Assembly: GCA_020796225.1 (NCBI GenBank)
Contig: CM036756.1
Span: forward strand, 43,979,398 to 44,043,397
Reading direction: 5' to 3'
DNA length: 64,000 nucleotides
Origin: Arion vulgaris
Lineage: Eukaryota > Mollusca > Gastropoda > Stylommatophora > Arionidae
Shown here: in pieces, positions 20,991-33,260 of the stretch
Position numbering within the stretch: the stretch's first letter is position 1
How the letters are laid out: every line of letters starts with the position of its first letter
The notes under the pieces: generated by a model
Databases searched by the model: none
The model's input: only the letters and a program-made list of their open reading frames with translations
What the model was told of the DNA's origin: nothing
Translations under genes and position numbers: made by a program

Positions 20991-22050
20991 GATTGAACCC
21001 GTGTCTGGGATCAAAGGCGCATAGGGACTACGCCGCGCCAGGGTTAGTGAGCTGGTACTAATCAAGATCCTACCCCACCACCACGTGGTTACCCTGGTAA
21101 CAGACAACCGATCTTGTCTGGCTAAGCGGGTAGGGATCGAGGAAGAGCTACTCTGGTTTAAGTAGCGATACAGACGCAGTTACGTCCTATAAGATCTGCC
21201 CGCAACACAGACGAACAGAATCTCAGAGTGACTGTTGTATCCACACGCCTCTCCCAGCCGATGTCCTATGAAATGTTGCCCAAATAGTTGCTGAAGCGTA
21301 AGAAATAGTAGCGTACGAGTCGTCTGTGAACGAATGCTAACTCCCCCAAAGTAAATGGTCGCACTAAAATTGCCAGCTGTGGGACAAGAGTCCGTGAGAA
21401 CGAAGTGTAAAAAAAAAAACCGGTCGAACCACAATTGCCAGTTCTTTACAAGTGCCGATGAAAACATTAACGTGACGACACAAGGGAAGATTGCAGTTAA
21501 CTCCGTACAAGAGGCCAAGCGCATTTATATCTATTGAGTAAAGCTGGCCGAACTCAAATCCTAAGATTGCGTTCTAGCACCTAACAAACTGCCTTCCTGA
21601 AAACAACCGGGCACGGTACTGTTGTTCTTACAACTAACATCCCCGGCGGGTGACGCTTGGCGAGCGCAAAATCTAATTTGCGATGATAGTGCCTAATGAA
21701 ACGATCCCCTACATTATTTGTACACAGCCCCAGTCCAGTGTTTACTGGGGTCAGGGAAAATGCAGAATAAAAACCGCAAATTGCCAAGTGTTGATATGCG
21801 CCTCGAAAAAGCTGAGAATGTTCCAGCTGTGGAATAAACTCAACGTGGTCAGAAAAGTAAGGCCGACATTGTAAAGATCTGACAGGTTGTTCAGATCCAA
21901 ATAATGGCGAAGGTCGGCACTTTTCCCGGTGTGTTACACGCGTAGGATGCCGTCCCCCAGAGTGACTAATAATGCATGTCTCTCCTGGCCGATGGAAAAA
22001 GCTGAACAAATAAAAATAAAAGGATGAGAAGTGCATTCTTTATCTCAATC
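20990..22050 (+). mobile_element. 5' UTR of an I-type LINE
   Basis: About 1 kb, non-coding, with the first 180 bp (GTTAGTGAGCTGGTACTAAT ... TCTGGCTAAGCGGGTAGGG) shared by D elements at 44.7 kb and 58.6 kb. The whole matches, in reverse, 60660-61625. It ends GGCCGATGGAAAAAGCTGAA. The LINE coding remnant starts about 200 bp further on in the same orientation. Confidence 0.75.
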
Positions 22051-22229
22051 TCAATATTTTCATTAGAAACGTTTGTATGTAGTCGTCCATATGCTTTTTT
22101 AAAATTCGTCACTCCTGTTGTTCGTTTGCTTGATAAAGACCTTGTTGGTCGAAACGTTGCTGTAGTTTGTCATTGTCTTTATAATTTGTAAAACTACAGT
22201 ACTTTGTGATTACGTGTTTCAATTAAATA

Positions 22230-25200
22230 GTTTACTGCAGTCTCATCTATTTGCAATGGAATGCAAGTCTTTACCAAGAAGCAAGCACTAGCACTGAGAC
22301 TAGCAGAGGAAAACCGACTAGCGTGCATACAAGAGACACACTAATACCCAACACAGGTTCTGGATCAGAGATTATCAAACCTTCAGATTAGACCGTGGGA
22401 TGGGGGACAAAGTAGGAGTTCTCACGCTGGTACGAAACGGCATCCCATCGAAGCAAATAGACATGACAGCAGGAGGCACCGGTGCAGCAGAAATCTTAGG
22501 CGTCCTGATCACATGTGATGAAGTACAGATTCTTCTGTACAACCTATACTGCCCAAGCGATATCTCGCTATCACTTGAGGCGATGACTATGCCAAAGACA
22601 GCCTGCATGGTGGTAGGCGATCTCAAAAAGAATTCAGAAAGGTGGGGCTACCCCCAAACGAACACCAGAGGCGTCAAGTCGAAGAATGTGAGATAGAGAA
22701 CAGCCTATTCCTTATCAATGCCCCAGACGACCCGCCAACCTTCTACTCCTGAAGGTGGCATACGACCAGCACCCATGACCTGGCGTTCGCAACGAGTGAC
22801 CTCTCACCAAAAACTGAATTAACGATCACTAGGCAACTTGGAGAAGGTGACCATAAGCCTGTTTAACTGTATGTGGATTTCCACTTTGTACCCGAGCCGA
22901 AAATGTGGTTGTCATAATGTGGAACTACAAAAAAACCAACTGGGAAAAGTTTGCAGTATTGTCAGACACAAATATCGGACAAATTAACACACATTACAAA
23001 AACACTTGAGATTTCTAGCAAAAGAACTCTCGGCAGCAATATTAAAATCGGCACGGGAGATCATTACCAGAGGCGCACGGGAGGATAACAAGCCCTACTT
23101 GACAGCAGAGATCCAGAAGCTTGAAGACGACCTTGAGTAGACAAGGAAATAGACAGAAACGACCCAAACGATAATATACAACACTGCTTACAAGGCTGCA
23201 GCGGCCAAATATAAACGAGAAGTCAAAAGGTCGCCAAGACAGAGTTGGGTAGAAAAGACCAAACCCTGATCCTTATAGGGACGGCCACAAACTATGTACA
23301 CTTGTGAAAGCCCTGAGTGATGAAAACACCAGTCCAATAGTTTTGGAGCACAATAACGAGATGTGCTCGATGAGGGAGATAGCGAATGTCCTAATGGAAC
23401 GATATGCCAACGTCAGCGGAGTCAACATCCCAACAGAAAAAAAGAGAGGAAACCAAAAGAAAAGTAAGAGTCCTCCAAGGTGAGCCCACAAAAGCCTACA
23501 GTCACTTAACGGACATGAGATGAGATGGAAGAGGCATTACAGGACCTAAAACTTAGGAAATCGCCGGGAAAAGATGGGATAACAAATGAGATGCTTAAAA
23601 TTTTGGAAAATAGGGCAAAGACATTTCTATTGGCAGTCCTAAACATATCGTGGAGGACAGGCATAGTACCAAGAGAGTGGAAAGAAGCGATCATGGTAAC
23701 CATCCTAAAGCCAGGCAAAGATAAACCCCATCTGGCGAGTTACAGACTCATACGCCTCCTAAGCTGTGTGGGCAAGCTCATGGAACGCATGGTGAACAGA
23801 TGGTTATGACACCCGGAGAGCAAGGGACTGCTCATGTTGCAATCAGGGGCTTTAGGAGGTACCGATCTACCGACGATCAGGTAATCTATATCGCCCGGGA
23901 AATCGAGGATGGTTTTCAAGAGAAAAAGCAGACGTTGGCAGTTTGGGTAGACGTGGCAAAAGCGTTTGACACTGTCTGGAAAGAAGGTCTGAAACTCAAA
24001 CTCCTGAGCCTCGGAATAAATGCACGAATGTACAAATGGCTAAATCAGTACCTAGAGAACAGAACAGCAATGGTTCAAGTTCAAGGAAGAACAAGCATGA
24101 GAACTACGCTAGAGGAAGGAGTCCCACAGGAAGAGTGCTCTCACCAACTCTCTTTCTAATCTGTGTCAACGATATAGCTACATGCTTACCCTTGCGTGTG
24201 CACTCAGTAATGTGCACCGATGATCTGACAATCTGGGCGAGGGAGGAATCAATGCCCATAGCAATACAACGATTGGAAGACACGCTTACTAAACTGGAAA
24301 CCTGGACAGAAAAGTGGTGCCTGAGTATTAATGCCGCCTAAACCACGTACACTGTGTTCTTGCTGAACAACCATACTCACAAGGTAAAGCTTAGAATAAA
24401 AGGACACGATCTACCAGAAGACAAAAACCCAACATATCCAGGAGTCACTCTAGACCGAAGGCTCACATGGTGCTCCCAGATTGACAAAGCTTCTGTAAAA
24501 GCAAAGGCTTGGTATGATGAAAAAACTCGCAGGTACCAACAATAAACAGCAAAATCCACAATAAGCTCTGTCTGGAAGAGTGCGACCAGTCCTGGAGTAC
24601 GGCTTAGCAACTTGGGGCAGTACATCCAACACTCAATTCGCCAAAAACGAGCAACACCAAAAATCGTGCCGCACGTATCATCACAGGGGTCATGAAGTCC
24701 ACGCCCATATCGGCGCTGGAAACAATAACAGGCCCCCAACCGATGAAAGACCGCAGAGACAGAAAAGTAATTCAACTGGCGGAGAAACTCAAGAGACTTA
24801 ACCCCCACCCAATGTATGACAGAATGAACGGATTGGGAAGGGGCAGGCTAAAGAGATCCAGCTTTGCGAAAAATGCCAAAAGCACTGATCCAAGACGATC
24901 TGGTCCTAGCCAACTGTAAATCCAGACTGCTACCGGCAACCGACAAGAACCCGCAGTGGGAGGCCACGATGCCAGAGCTAAGAGATCAATACCAGGCATA
25001 CAAAAAGAGGGGCATCAAGAAAACTGCGAAATAAGAGTGGTTACAGAAGAATTCATAGCGATAGAGTACCATGAGAGAGCGTGGACACACGTGAACACCG
25101 ACGGATCGACAAAGAATGCGATTAGCGATGGAGGAGGAGGAATAGTGCTTAAACTCTCAAAGAAAGTGAAGGTCTCGAAGTCGATAGCTACAGGAAAGTA

Positions 25201-25910
25201 CTCAAACAAGCACCGTGCAGAGACGGAGGCATTAAGAGTAGCCGTTGAAATGATCCTAGAGAGAAGCAGCACCTCACATCACAAAGTAGTGATATTCACG
25301 GACGTCCTGTCGGCCATCACGGCACTAAAAAGTTCAACCGGCACAGAACTAAACAAGCCAAAAACGACCCTCGGAGTATTAACAAACTCATTCAAACGCA
25401 CAGTGGATCCCATCACACTGCAATATAAGCGGAAACGAAGAAGCAGACACACTAGCAAAGGCAGGGAGGCGACTGCCGCAGACTGATTACGAAATTAGCT
25501 ACGAGGAGGCTAAAACAACCATCAGATGGCGATAATTAGAGAACTGGTCGCAAGACTACGCTCAACGCAGCGCCAAAGATGGGTACTATGGTCTGTCCCG
25601 TAGCAAACAAGTTGTCATATTCCGCCTCCGTACCGGCCATAACAGACTCCGATCCCACCTTCAGAACAAATTTAAAATTGGCACAACTAGCCTGTGCCAC
25701 TGCGAGAAGGCGGACATGACAGCAGAGCACCTACTGCAAGACTTCCTCTGCTAGCAGGCCTGAGAAACGAAACCTGGCCGGAAAATCCGAGCTGAATGAA
25801 AAGCTGTACGGAGGGACGGAGTCCCTAGAAACAACAGCAGAATTTATGAGAAAATCTGGTACATCAGTCTAAGCGGAGATCGCGAGAGAGAGAGAGAGCG
25901 AGAGAACCCA
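22230..25910 (+). pseudogene. I-clade LINE: endonuclease, reverse transcriptase and RNase H remnants
   Basis: Domains in order: APE-type endonuclease (about 22280-22800; LLYNLYCPSDISLSLEAM, CMVVGDLKK); reverse transcriptase (23525-24330; RKSPGKDGITNEMLK, VWVDVAKAFDTVWKEGL, LEEGVPQ, and the YxDD box as CTDD); RNase H (25080-25450; NTDGSTKN, AETEALRVAVE, VIFTDVLSA); then a Cys/His C-terminal motif (TSLCHCEK, AEHLL). The 3' end, GAAAATCTGGTACATCAGTC then (GA)n, is at 25840-25910. At least six frame breaks, so inactive. The RNase H domain favours the I/Nimb group of jockey-superfamily LINEs. Confidence 0.85.
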
Positions 25911-25984
25911 TGTCTCCCGCGCTCTAATCCATTCTGTCAGACTCTCCACAGCAACCTCAAGACTTACTGCAAATGTATCTTCAA

Positions 25985-26575
25985 CTTCTTTCTTTTGCCG
26001 TCACAATGCTACCAGGTTGTATCCCAGTGTCGTGGTCTTCTGTATTTGTCTTAGGCTTATCGGAAGACTTGAGCGATGCATTTCTGCATTGTGGTGATTC
26101 CTGTTTCTTGGATATAACAAATTACCTGTGTTTTATTTATATTCATGCGTAATCCTTTCTTTTCAATTTCTCTAGTTAATATGTCTATTAAACCTTGTAG
26201 ATCTTGTTCATTTGCAGCTATGAGAATTGTATCATCAGCGTATCTTAGATTGTTCATGTTTTGTCCACCAACTGTTATTCCTGCCTTTTCTTCTATACGT
26301 CGCATCATGTTTCACTGTATATGTTGAACAGGTCTGGTGAGAGTACGTATCATTGTCTTATTCCTAACTGTATCTACTGATAGATTCCACTCTGATGGCT
26401 TCGCTTTGTTGCTGCAAATAGAGACAGTAAGCGTACAATAAAACCATCAATCGTCGCTTTTGGAAGACTGGCTAATTTCGAGGATGTGGAGGACCTCAGC
26501 AGGGTCACACACAAAAAAATAAACCCTGAACTTTCCCCTCTGAGATAAATCTTACATCTTCTTGTTTGTACTACC
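25985..26575 (-). pseudogene. LA LINE with internal deletion
   Basis: On the minus strand: a GIRQ-like block near 26370, then IEEKAGITVGGQNMNNLRYA, YADDTILIAANEQDLQGLID and NKTQVICY. It then passes straight to the LA 3' tail (CGACACTGGGATACAACC), with the thumb and C-terminal part missing. Confidence 0.82.
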
Positions 26576-26579
26576 AAAA

Positions 26580-27438
26580 CTCATGCTGCATGAATATCCC
26601 CATATATATAAATATATAACACCTGACGGTTAGTAGGTTGAAAACGATATGCCTTGGCTTAGATCGAAACAAATGAAGTTAGAGATTGGAGATTGATAAG
26701 AAAAGAAAAATGAAGGAAAGAAACATGGAGTCGGAGGAGGAAAGATGTATTAGGTTTGATTATAAGCATCGGAGGAGCGCAAAGCCAGTAAAGGCCATTT
26801 ATGAGGAAACTTAAAAGGAAAGACTTGGAAGATTAGCGGGAAAGGATTGCAAATCTAACTTTAAAAGTGTTGAACATTACAACTATATTTCAACTATATT
26901 TTATAAATTCCCGTGAGAAGAACGGGTACATCCGCTAGATCCAGTTCTTTTATAAAATAAACAAGCAAAATGGAGCGGGCAAGAACATAAGAACACATAC
27001 AATAGTTATCATTTCGTGCACACAATTTGAAACTGCATGCAAGACATAACACATCCGGATATCTAAAGCATTTTTAGAACATTAGTAGTCCGTTTACATC
27101 AGAACAGGAACAAAAACACGTTGGGCTAGCCGTACCGAATTGCTTCGCAATAGCCCTGCAATACCAAATTGCAATGCAAAATACATTTGAAAGCAGACGA
27201 AATTAGTTTGTCGCACTCTATATAAACATAGCCACAAGGACAACCAGATATATACAAGTTTCTTGTCGCGGTTACTATATTCTTCAAAAAGTATATCCAG
27301 ATTGCAAGCTAACTAACTATATTTGTGCTTATAATTCAGGATTTGTAGGAGTATAGCTTTTTATCGGCGGCATAGTCCAGGTGACTGTTTTTTAAATTAA
27401 ATCTCTGCAACAAATGCGTGTTCATTTATTCTGTTGTT
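26580..27438. other. No gene recognised
   Basis: The left half (26640-26880) is unusually purine-rich on the plus strand (GA-rich). No coding or repeat match found. Confidence 0.45.
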
Positions 27439-27449
27439 ACGTATTTCAG

Positions 27450-27854
27450 GGGTCTCTGTGACGTAGAGGTTACGTGCTCGTCTCTCGTGCCAAAGGTACC
27501 AGGTTTGCTCCCTCGTGGAGTCATCTGGATATTTTTCCAGAGATCCTTGATCTCAGTGTAGGCGAGATCGAGTTCCTAGTCCTATCGGAGACAGACGATA
27601 AAACGTAGGTCCCGTGTTCAATTTCAGCACGTAAAATAACCATTGGTAGTTAAAATCGAGAAGAGCAGGCTGGAAAGCCTCTGCCCTGGCAAAATACATT
27701 AGAAAAATTTAAGAAATTAAAATTTCATCTTTAAAACTTACATCGGGACTCTCGCCGCTGCTACGGAGTTCGTGCACTGCAGCTGAGATCTTCCTGTGTA
27801 AGAAAGGATCGGAGCACATATGGTTACTCATCGAAGTGCAACGATGATGGTACT

Positions 27855-27888
<34 letters not shown>

Positions 27889-27896
27889 TATAAATC
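27450..27896 (+). repeat. S3 tRNA-derived SINE with ATCA tail, full length
   Basis: 447 bp. The head GGGTCTCTGTGACGTAGAGG (A-box like) and CCAGGTTTGCTCCC (B-box like) resembles a tRNA gene. The tail is (ATCA)n at about 27853-27889. The 11-bp duplication ACGTATTTCAG is at 27439-27449 and 27897-27907. Confidence 0.9.
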
Positions 27897-27940
27897 ACGT
27901 ATTTCAGCATGTAAACGTTTACATAGAAACATACACTTTT

Positions 27941-28325
27941 TGAGTCTGTGGCGTTTAGGTAAGGTGCTTGCTTGCCTTTCTCTTCAAAGATACTCGGTTT
28001 ATTCCCCGCGTTAAAAGATATTTTTCTGTGATCTTTTATCTCAATGTAGGTGAGATCCTAGTCCTATCGTAGACGGGCGACAAAACGTTGGTCACGTGTT
28101 GAAGGGGAACACATACAAGAACCATTGGTGGTTGTATATCGATAAGCGTAGGTTGCAAAGCCACTGCCCGTGCCAAGTTAATTAGAAAATATTTAAATAA
28201 AAACTATTACACACATGTTGTCCATCTTCAAAATTATATCGACGAACGGTGCTACGGAGTTCATGCAATGCCGCTGAGATTTTCCTATGTAGGAAAGAGA
28301 TAAAGAGATCGGAGCGTGTATATTG
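27941..28325 (+). repeat. S3 SINE, older tandem neighbour
   Basis: A second, diverged S3 in the same orientation: GTCTGTGGCGTTTAGGTAAG head, shared internal blocks (TAGGTGAGATCCTAGTCCTA; CGGTGCTACGGAGTTCATGC), no ATCA tail left. Confidence 0.8.
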
Positions 28326-28398
28326 ACATCCTGTGATTGGCAGCATTCTCTCACTGTTCAGCACATTTTATAAATGGATGTGAATATTTAACAACGTG

Positions 28399-28659
28399 CG
28401 CATGTTCGCCCGCGTGGTGCCGGGACCCGCAAGGGAAGCAAAGAATAGTAGCAATATACAATGCATGTACTAAGAGGTGACTGATGTAGTTCCTAGGGAT
28501 GCTACCATAGTAAATAAAAAGCAGCGCAGAAATCGGATGTGCTTGCCTACTTGTAGGCGCATAACTGGCACAACGCACAAACGCTCTTAGGCTCAGATCA
28601 CATACAAATCACACAGAGTGGTTAACAAGTGGTCGATATGGAGCATTCGAAGAAGAACA
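28399..28659 (+). repeat. S1 retroposon nested in a mariner fragment
   Basis: It reads from CGCATGTTCGCCCGCGTGGT to CGAAGAAGAAC. The 8-bp target ACAACGTG occurs at 28391-28398 and 28660-28667. The right flank continues into mariner-like transposase sequence. Confidence 0.85.
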
Positions 28660-28960
28660 ACAACGTGTGCGCATTGAGTTCCGATTTCGTCATGGAAAAA
28701 CTGGTTCTGAAACCTTTGAACTGCTGCAGTCAGCTTTCGAAGAGTCCTATCTAAGTTGGTCAAAGACATTTGAGTGGTATTCTCGTTTCCAAAGTGGCTG
28801 CCGGTCATTTGAAGATGATCTACCCCAACACTGACCAAAAGATGTCAAGTGTGAAAGAAATCATACCGGCTAAGCGAAGTCTAACTATCAGAGTAATAAG
28901 AAAATGGAAAAGAACAGATTCAGAATTCAGTTACGGGCTCAATTGTATAGAACTTTGAAC
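28660..28960 (+). pseudogene. mariner-type transposase N-terminal fragment
   Basis: RIEFRFRHGKTGSETFELLQ, KTFEWYSRFQSG and SFEDDLPQ are the paired helix-turn-helix start of mariner-like transposases. Later AKRSLTIR matches the second HTH. A stop and frame loss follow. The 5' side is interrupted by S1. Confidence 0.8.
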
Positions 28961-28964
28961 TTCT

Positions 28965-29565
28965 TACAAATGTTGAAACAATAACTATTTTGCAACAGTC
29001 AATCACAATGTTTTATCAACAAACCGTTTTCCAGGTTTGGGAGGGGCACTTTTGATCTATATATTTTATTCACGGACAACGTTTAGTAACGGACTTTCTT
29101 ATCTGATATTAATGTACCTCTGTTATTGAAATTCCTTATTCGAGAGATCAAAGATTATAGCGATTTGGTATGTAAACATGGTGAGTATAGGCAACACTTG
29201 GCAAATGATCACTAATAATAGGTCAAAGTTTGCATTCACTTCCGTGACAGACACATTCTAAATTTATATTTTTATGACATGTTAAAAAAAAATGATTGCC
29301 TCTTTCTTAATTTGATAATGAGTTTTAATGTCCGTTGACCCATGCCAGCATATCAACATTAGTAATGTTAGCAGTTCATGTAATCCCCAGTATCCTTCTG
29401 CAAAATCACATCTCTGGGGTTTCCATAGATTTTGTATTGTCAGATGACACGCTTGTACATGTCAGTGCTAGAAATAAGTAATGACTCTTTTTTCTTACTT
29501 TCATTGACAGCGACTTGCTGCATATATAGTAGATTTATTTCAGTCTAGTGGGAATATAGAACTGT
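28965..29565. other. No gene recognised; left flank of the minisatellite
   Basis: Unique-looking AT-rich sequence. The minisatellite begins abruptly after TGTGCCATTAGATAGGTACT. Confidence 0.5.
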
Positions 29566-29569
29566 GCCA

Positions 29570-31140
29570 TTAGATAGGTACTTCGCAACACCGTTGGTTA
29601 GGTACTTTGCAACACCTTTGGTTAGGTACTTTGCAACACCGTTGGTTAGATACTTCGCAACACCTTTGGTTAGATACTTCGCAACACCTTTGGTTAGGTA
29701 CTTTGCAACACCGTTGGTTAGGTACTTTGCAACACCGTTGGTTAGGTACTTTGCAACACCATTGGTTAGGTACTTTGCAACACCTTTGGTTAGATACTTC
29801 GCAACACCTTTGGTTAGATACTTCGCAACACCTTTGGTTAGATACTTCGCAACACCTTTGGTTAGGTACTTCGCAACACCGTTGGTTAGGTACTTTGCAA
29901 CACCTTTGGTTAGGTACTTCGCAACACCGTTGGTTAGATACTTTGCAACACCGTTGGTTAGATACTTCGCAACACCTTTGGTTAGATACTTCGCAACACC
30001 TTTGGTTAGGTACTTTGCAACACCGTTGGTTAGGTACTTTGCAACACCGTTGGTTAGGTACTTCGCAACACCTTTGGTTAGATACTTCGCAACACCGTTG
30101 GTTAGATACTTTGCAACACCGTTGGTTAGATACTTCGCAACACCTTTGGTTAGATACTTCGCAACACCTTTGGTTAGATACTTCGCAACACCGTTGGTTA
30201 GATACTTTGCAACACCGTTGGTTAGATACTTCGCAACACCTTTGGTTAGATACTTCTGAACACCTTTGATTAGGTACTTGCAACACCTTTGGTTAGGTCA
30301 AACGTTGGTTAGATATTCGCAACACCGTTGGTTAGATACTTTCAACACCGTTGGTTAGAATCTTCGCAACACTCTTGGTTAGATAATGAGAACATTGGTT
30401 AGTACTGCAACACCGTTAGCTTTGAGGTACTTTGCAACACCGTTGAATAAGTATTTGCAACATCATTGTTGTATCACAAACCTTTGGTTGAGACTTCGCA
30501 TATACCTTTGTTAGATCACTTTAGTAACACCTTATTGGTTTTAGATACTTCGATCAACACTTTGGTTGGTATGCAAACATTGAGTTAGGACACTTGCAAA
30601 CCTTTAGGTTAGGTACTTCATGCAACACTTGTTAATCTTTGAACATGGTTAAATGACTTGCACACCTTATTTAAGATATTCTGAACACCTTGGTTGGGTA
30701 ATTTGCAGCACGTTGGGATTAGGTACTTTGCAACACTCGTTGGGTTAGGTACTTCTTGCAACACCTTTTGGTTAGATATAGCAAACCGTTGGTTGATACT
30801 TTGCAACACGCTTGGTTAGATATTGCAACATCTTGGTTAGAACTGTGCACACTTGGTTAGTACTTCGCAACACCGTTGGTTAGATACTTTGCAACACCGT
30901 TGGTTAGATACTTCGCAACACCTTTGGTTAGATACTTCGCAACACCTTTGGTTAGGTACTTCGCAACACCTTTGGTTAGGTACTTCGCAACACCGTTGGT
31001 TAGATACTTTGCAACACCGTTGGTTAGTACTTTGCAACACCTTGGTTAGATCTTCGCAACTACCTTTGGTTAGATACTTCGCAACACCTTTGGTTAGGTA
31101 CTTTGCAACACCGTCGGTTACGTACTTCGCACCATCGTTG
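29570..31140 (+). repeat. 24-bp minisatellite array, about 1.6 kb
   Basis: The unit GGTTAGGTACTTTGCAACAC plus CGTT/CTTT repeats with few substitutions from 29570 to about 30285 (about 30 units) and again from 30850 to 31100. Variants are A/G at position 6 (GATAC/GGTAC), T/C in TTTGC/TTCGC, and CCG/CCT. Between 30286 and 30850 the same unit is broken by many 1-3 base indels. Because 24 is divisible by three, all six frames can stay open for long stretches, giving false proteins of over 200 codons. Confidence 0.95.
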
Positions 31141-31424
31141 GTGGACTGTAAAGTCCGATACGGGAGTGACAGTCTCTGTTACAATTCTCATACCTAACTG
31201 ATGAGGAAGGTCTCTTGAGATGGGATTTCAACATGGAGTAAAGTCGCTTTTCTACTTCTTATTTGATTAGACTGTGCTCAATGTGCAGTAGCCTACTTTG
31301 CTCCACATTTCACCAAGTAGAACTATCTTTAGTGATTGTTTCTCATGTTTGAAGACGAGATACATGCCAAATTATATTCTGCTGGAAGTTACCAGATGTT
31401 TTTTAGTAAAGAAATCCTGTCTAT

Positions 31425-31605
31425 TATCATCAAGGTGCGTGTCCTTTATAGGACGTTGCTCTCTTTGCAACGCATCTGAAATTCACTTGTGTCTCTAGTC
31501 AGTTCACCCACTTCGTCGATGAACTGACTATTCATGGTTTCTTTAATATCTTGTAGCCATCTTCTTATTGGCATGCCTCTGCGTCCTGTCTATACCACCT
31601 GGTGT
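31425..31605 (-). pseudogene. LB-type LINE fragment
   Basis: Reads, on the minus strand, the same as 36600-36760: an RRQ/GRPRRRW-type end followed by ATGATAATAGACAGG. The S7 SINE abuts it. Confidence 0.72.
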
Positions 31606-31790
31606 TTAGGGTAATACCGTGTTAGGCCCGTATTTTTCATTGACCGTTGGCACACGATGGGTGATGCGGTCAACATCACGCCAGCCTTCTTTACTTCTCA
31701 GTGCTTTTCCTTGTACCCAATTGAGGCTGGGTCGACCTGCAGCGGTCTAAAAAATTCCACGCTTACGTCGGATGTTTACTTATCATTAAT
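31605..31790 (-). repeat. S7 SINE fragment
   Basis: CACACGATGGGTGATGCGGT and CAATTGAGGCTGGGTCGACC identify it. The head is missing. It directly follows an LB LINE fragment. Confidence 0.78.
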
Positions 31791-31944
31791 GTTGCTGTTT
31801 GTTCTGAACGACTCTTAGATTCCGACTGTCAACAGTTACGCTCTCTTCCCTTTTTAGAAAAATCCTTGTTGTTCACTTTGTTGAACGTTTTTGCGTACCT
31901 TATAAATCACAAACATACATTTTCAGTGCTTTATTAGTATATAT

Positions 31945-32195
31945 ATATATATAATAATAATAATTCCTCTCGTACCGTTATACGTTACATAGGGCCTGCA
32001 AGTAATTTCTCCATACCTCTCTATCCTGGGCAACTCGCTCAATCTCTTCCATGGAACTGAGACCGATATTTCCTTCCTCTATCAGCAAAGTTCGTTTCAG
32101 GGTCTCCTTAGGTCGACCTCTCTTTCTTGAACCCTTTGCACCCCACTTCAATGTCTGCTTTGATATTCGTTGATCATTTCTCTCACGGTGTGTCC
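31945..32195 (-). pseudogene. LC LINE 3' end
   Basis: GSRKRGRPKETLKRTL, SSMEEIERVAQDREVWRNYL and QALCNV on the minus strand. The tail (ATA/ATT)n merges with a (TA)n microsatellite at 31938-31965. Confidence 0.82.
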
Positions 32196-32419
32196 TTGAG
32201 GCGTGTGTATAATACTATGCACAATACATGTCCTTGGGTCGAATGCCCAAGCGTCGCTAGATGAGTGAAGACGAAGAGAAATAACCTTGTTGTTTTCCCG
32301 CAAATGTCATACTATTGTGATAGTATGATTCACAAAGACACTAATCAGTCCGATCTTACAAGAGACTCAGGGGATGCGATACAACTTGAGCTAAATGCTA
32401 TCAGTTATACAAGAGTTAT

Positions 32420-32690
32420 CATCATAGCAATCCGGACATTTCCATAGGTGCTCCGATCTCGCCACAACAAATCCAGCATCGTCAGCGGCCCAACACGCCA
32501 GTCCGATGTTAATAATTAATCATTTTGCATATTTGGTATGTCGATCTTTTCGGGTTGTACCAATATCGACACCCATCTTGTTCAATCTAGTCAGCGACTG
32601 GGATTCATAACCCTGAAACTCATCTGTTCTAAAAGACTCCGAATGGTCTAGTAATATCATTTTTGTCCATTGCATTTCATTCGATTGGTT
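32420..32690 (-). pseudogene. R retroelement fragment
   Basis: The reverse complement matches 20010-20270: MDKNDI-like, ESQSLTRLNKMGVDIGT- and TGVLGR-type blocks, ending in CGGAGCACCTATGGAAATG. Confidence 0.75.
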
Positions 32691-32839
32691 GTCTAGAATA
32701 GCGTTTCTTGCCGGACATTTGTTACGACATTAAATGTTAAACTAAAATATTGAAATAAGTGTTCATATAATGTATTCAATCTGTTCTCTAATCCTGTTTT
32801 ACATTGCAGTGTCGAAAAATGTGACACCTCAACGAGCCT

Positions 32840-33260
32840 CTCTATGCATCTTGTCTTTCTCTTCTCCAATCCTGATTTGCCTCACAGCTTCAGGGGAAAA
32901 AAAGAGATTTCTAGCACGGGCTTTGTGTGTGCTTCATAAATAGTATCTTTCGTCGGCTCTGTTATCTCTGAGGTCCACCATTTGCGTGGGCGGCCATTTG
33001 CTTTGTATTCACTGTATCGGAACAACATTGCTCTCTCTGGCGCACTGCATGTTGGTAATCTGCTTATGTGGGCGAATCATTTAATTTGTTGCTTCTTGAT
33101 AAAGTTGCTCTTCTTGTTACTCCCAGCATTCTGCGTAGACACTTCATCTCTGTATGACTAGTTTTCTTGTGTCATTCAATGTCAGTGTTCAGGTTTGGCA
33201 CTGATAGCATAATGTAGGGAGAAATATTGTGTTGAACAATGCTCTTTTGTGTTCATGCTG
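32840..33260 (-). pseudogene. LE LINE fragment
   Basis: The minus strand carries MKCLRRMLGVTRRAT-like sequence, H-K-Q-I-T-N-M-Q and a C-terminal block around AATGGTGGACCTCAGAGATA. The same order as 40770-41305 and 56940-57610. Confidence 0.72.

Noticed and set aside
28593..28838. Minus-strand open frame over the mariner start
   Set aside because: The plus strand carries the recognisable HTH sequence, so the reverse frame is a shadow.
29564..30286. Long open frames of 220-238 codons on both strands made of 8-residue repeats
   Set aside because: They are a by-product of a 24-bp tandem repeat free of stops. No start context, no splice logic, and several frames are open at once.
29570..31140. 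CRISPR-like look of a 24-bp repeat array
   Set aside because: There are no unique spacers between units. It is a head-to-tail minisatellite in an animal genome.
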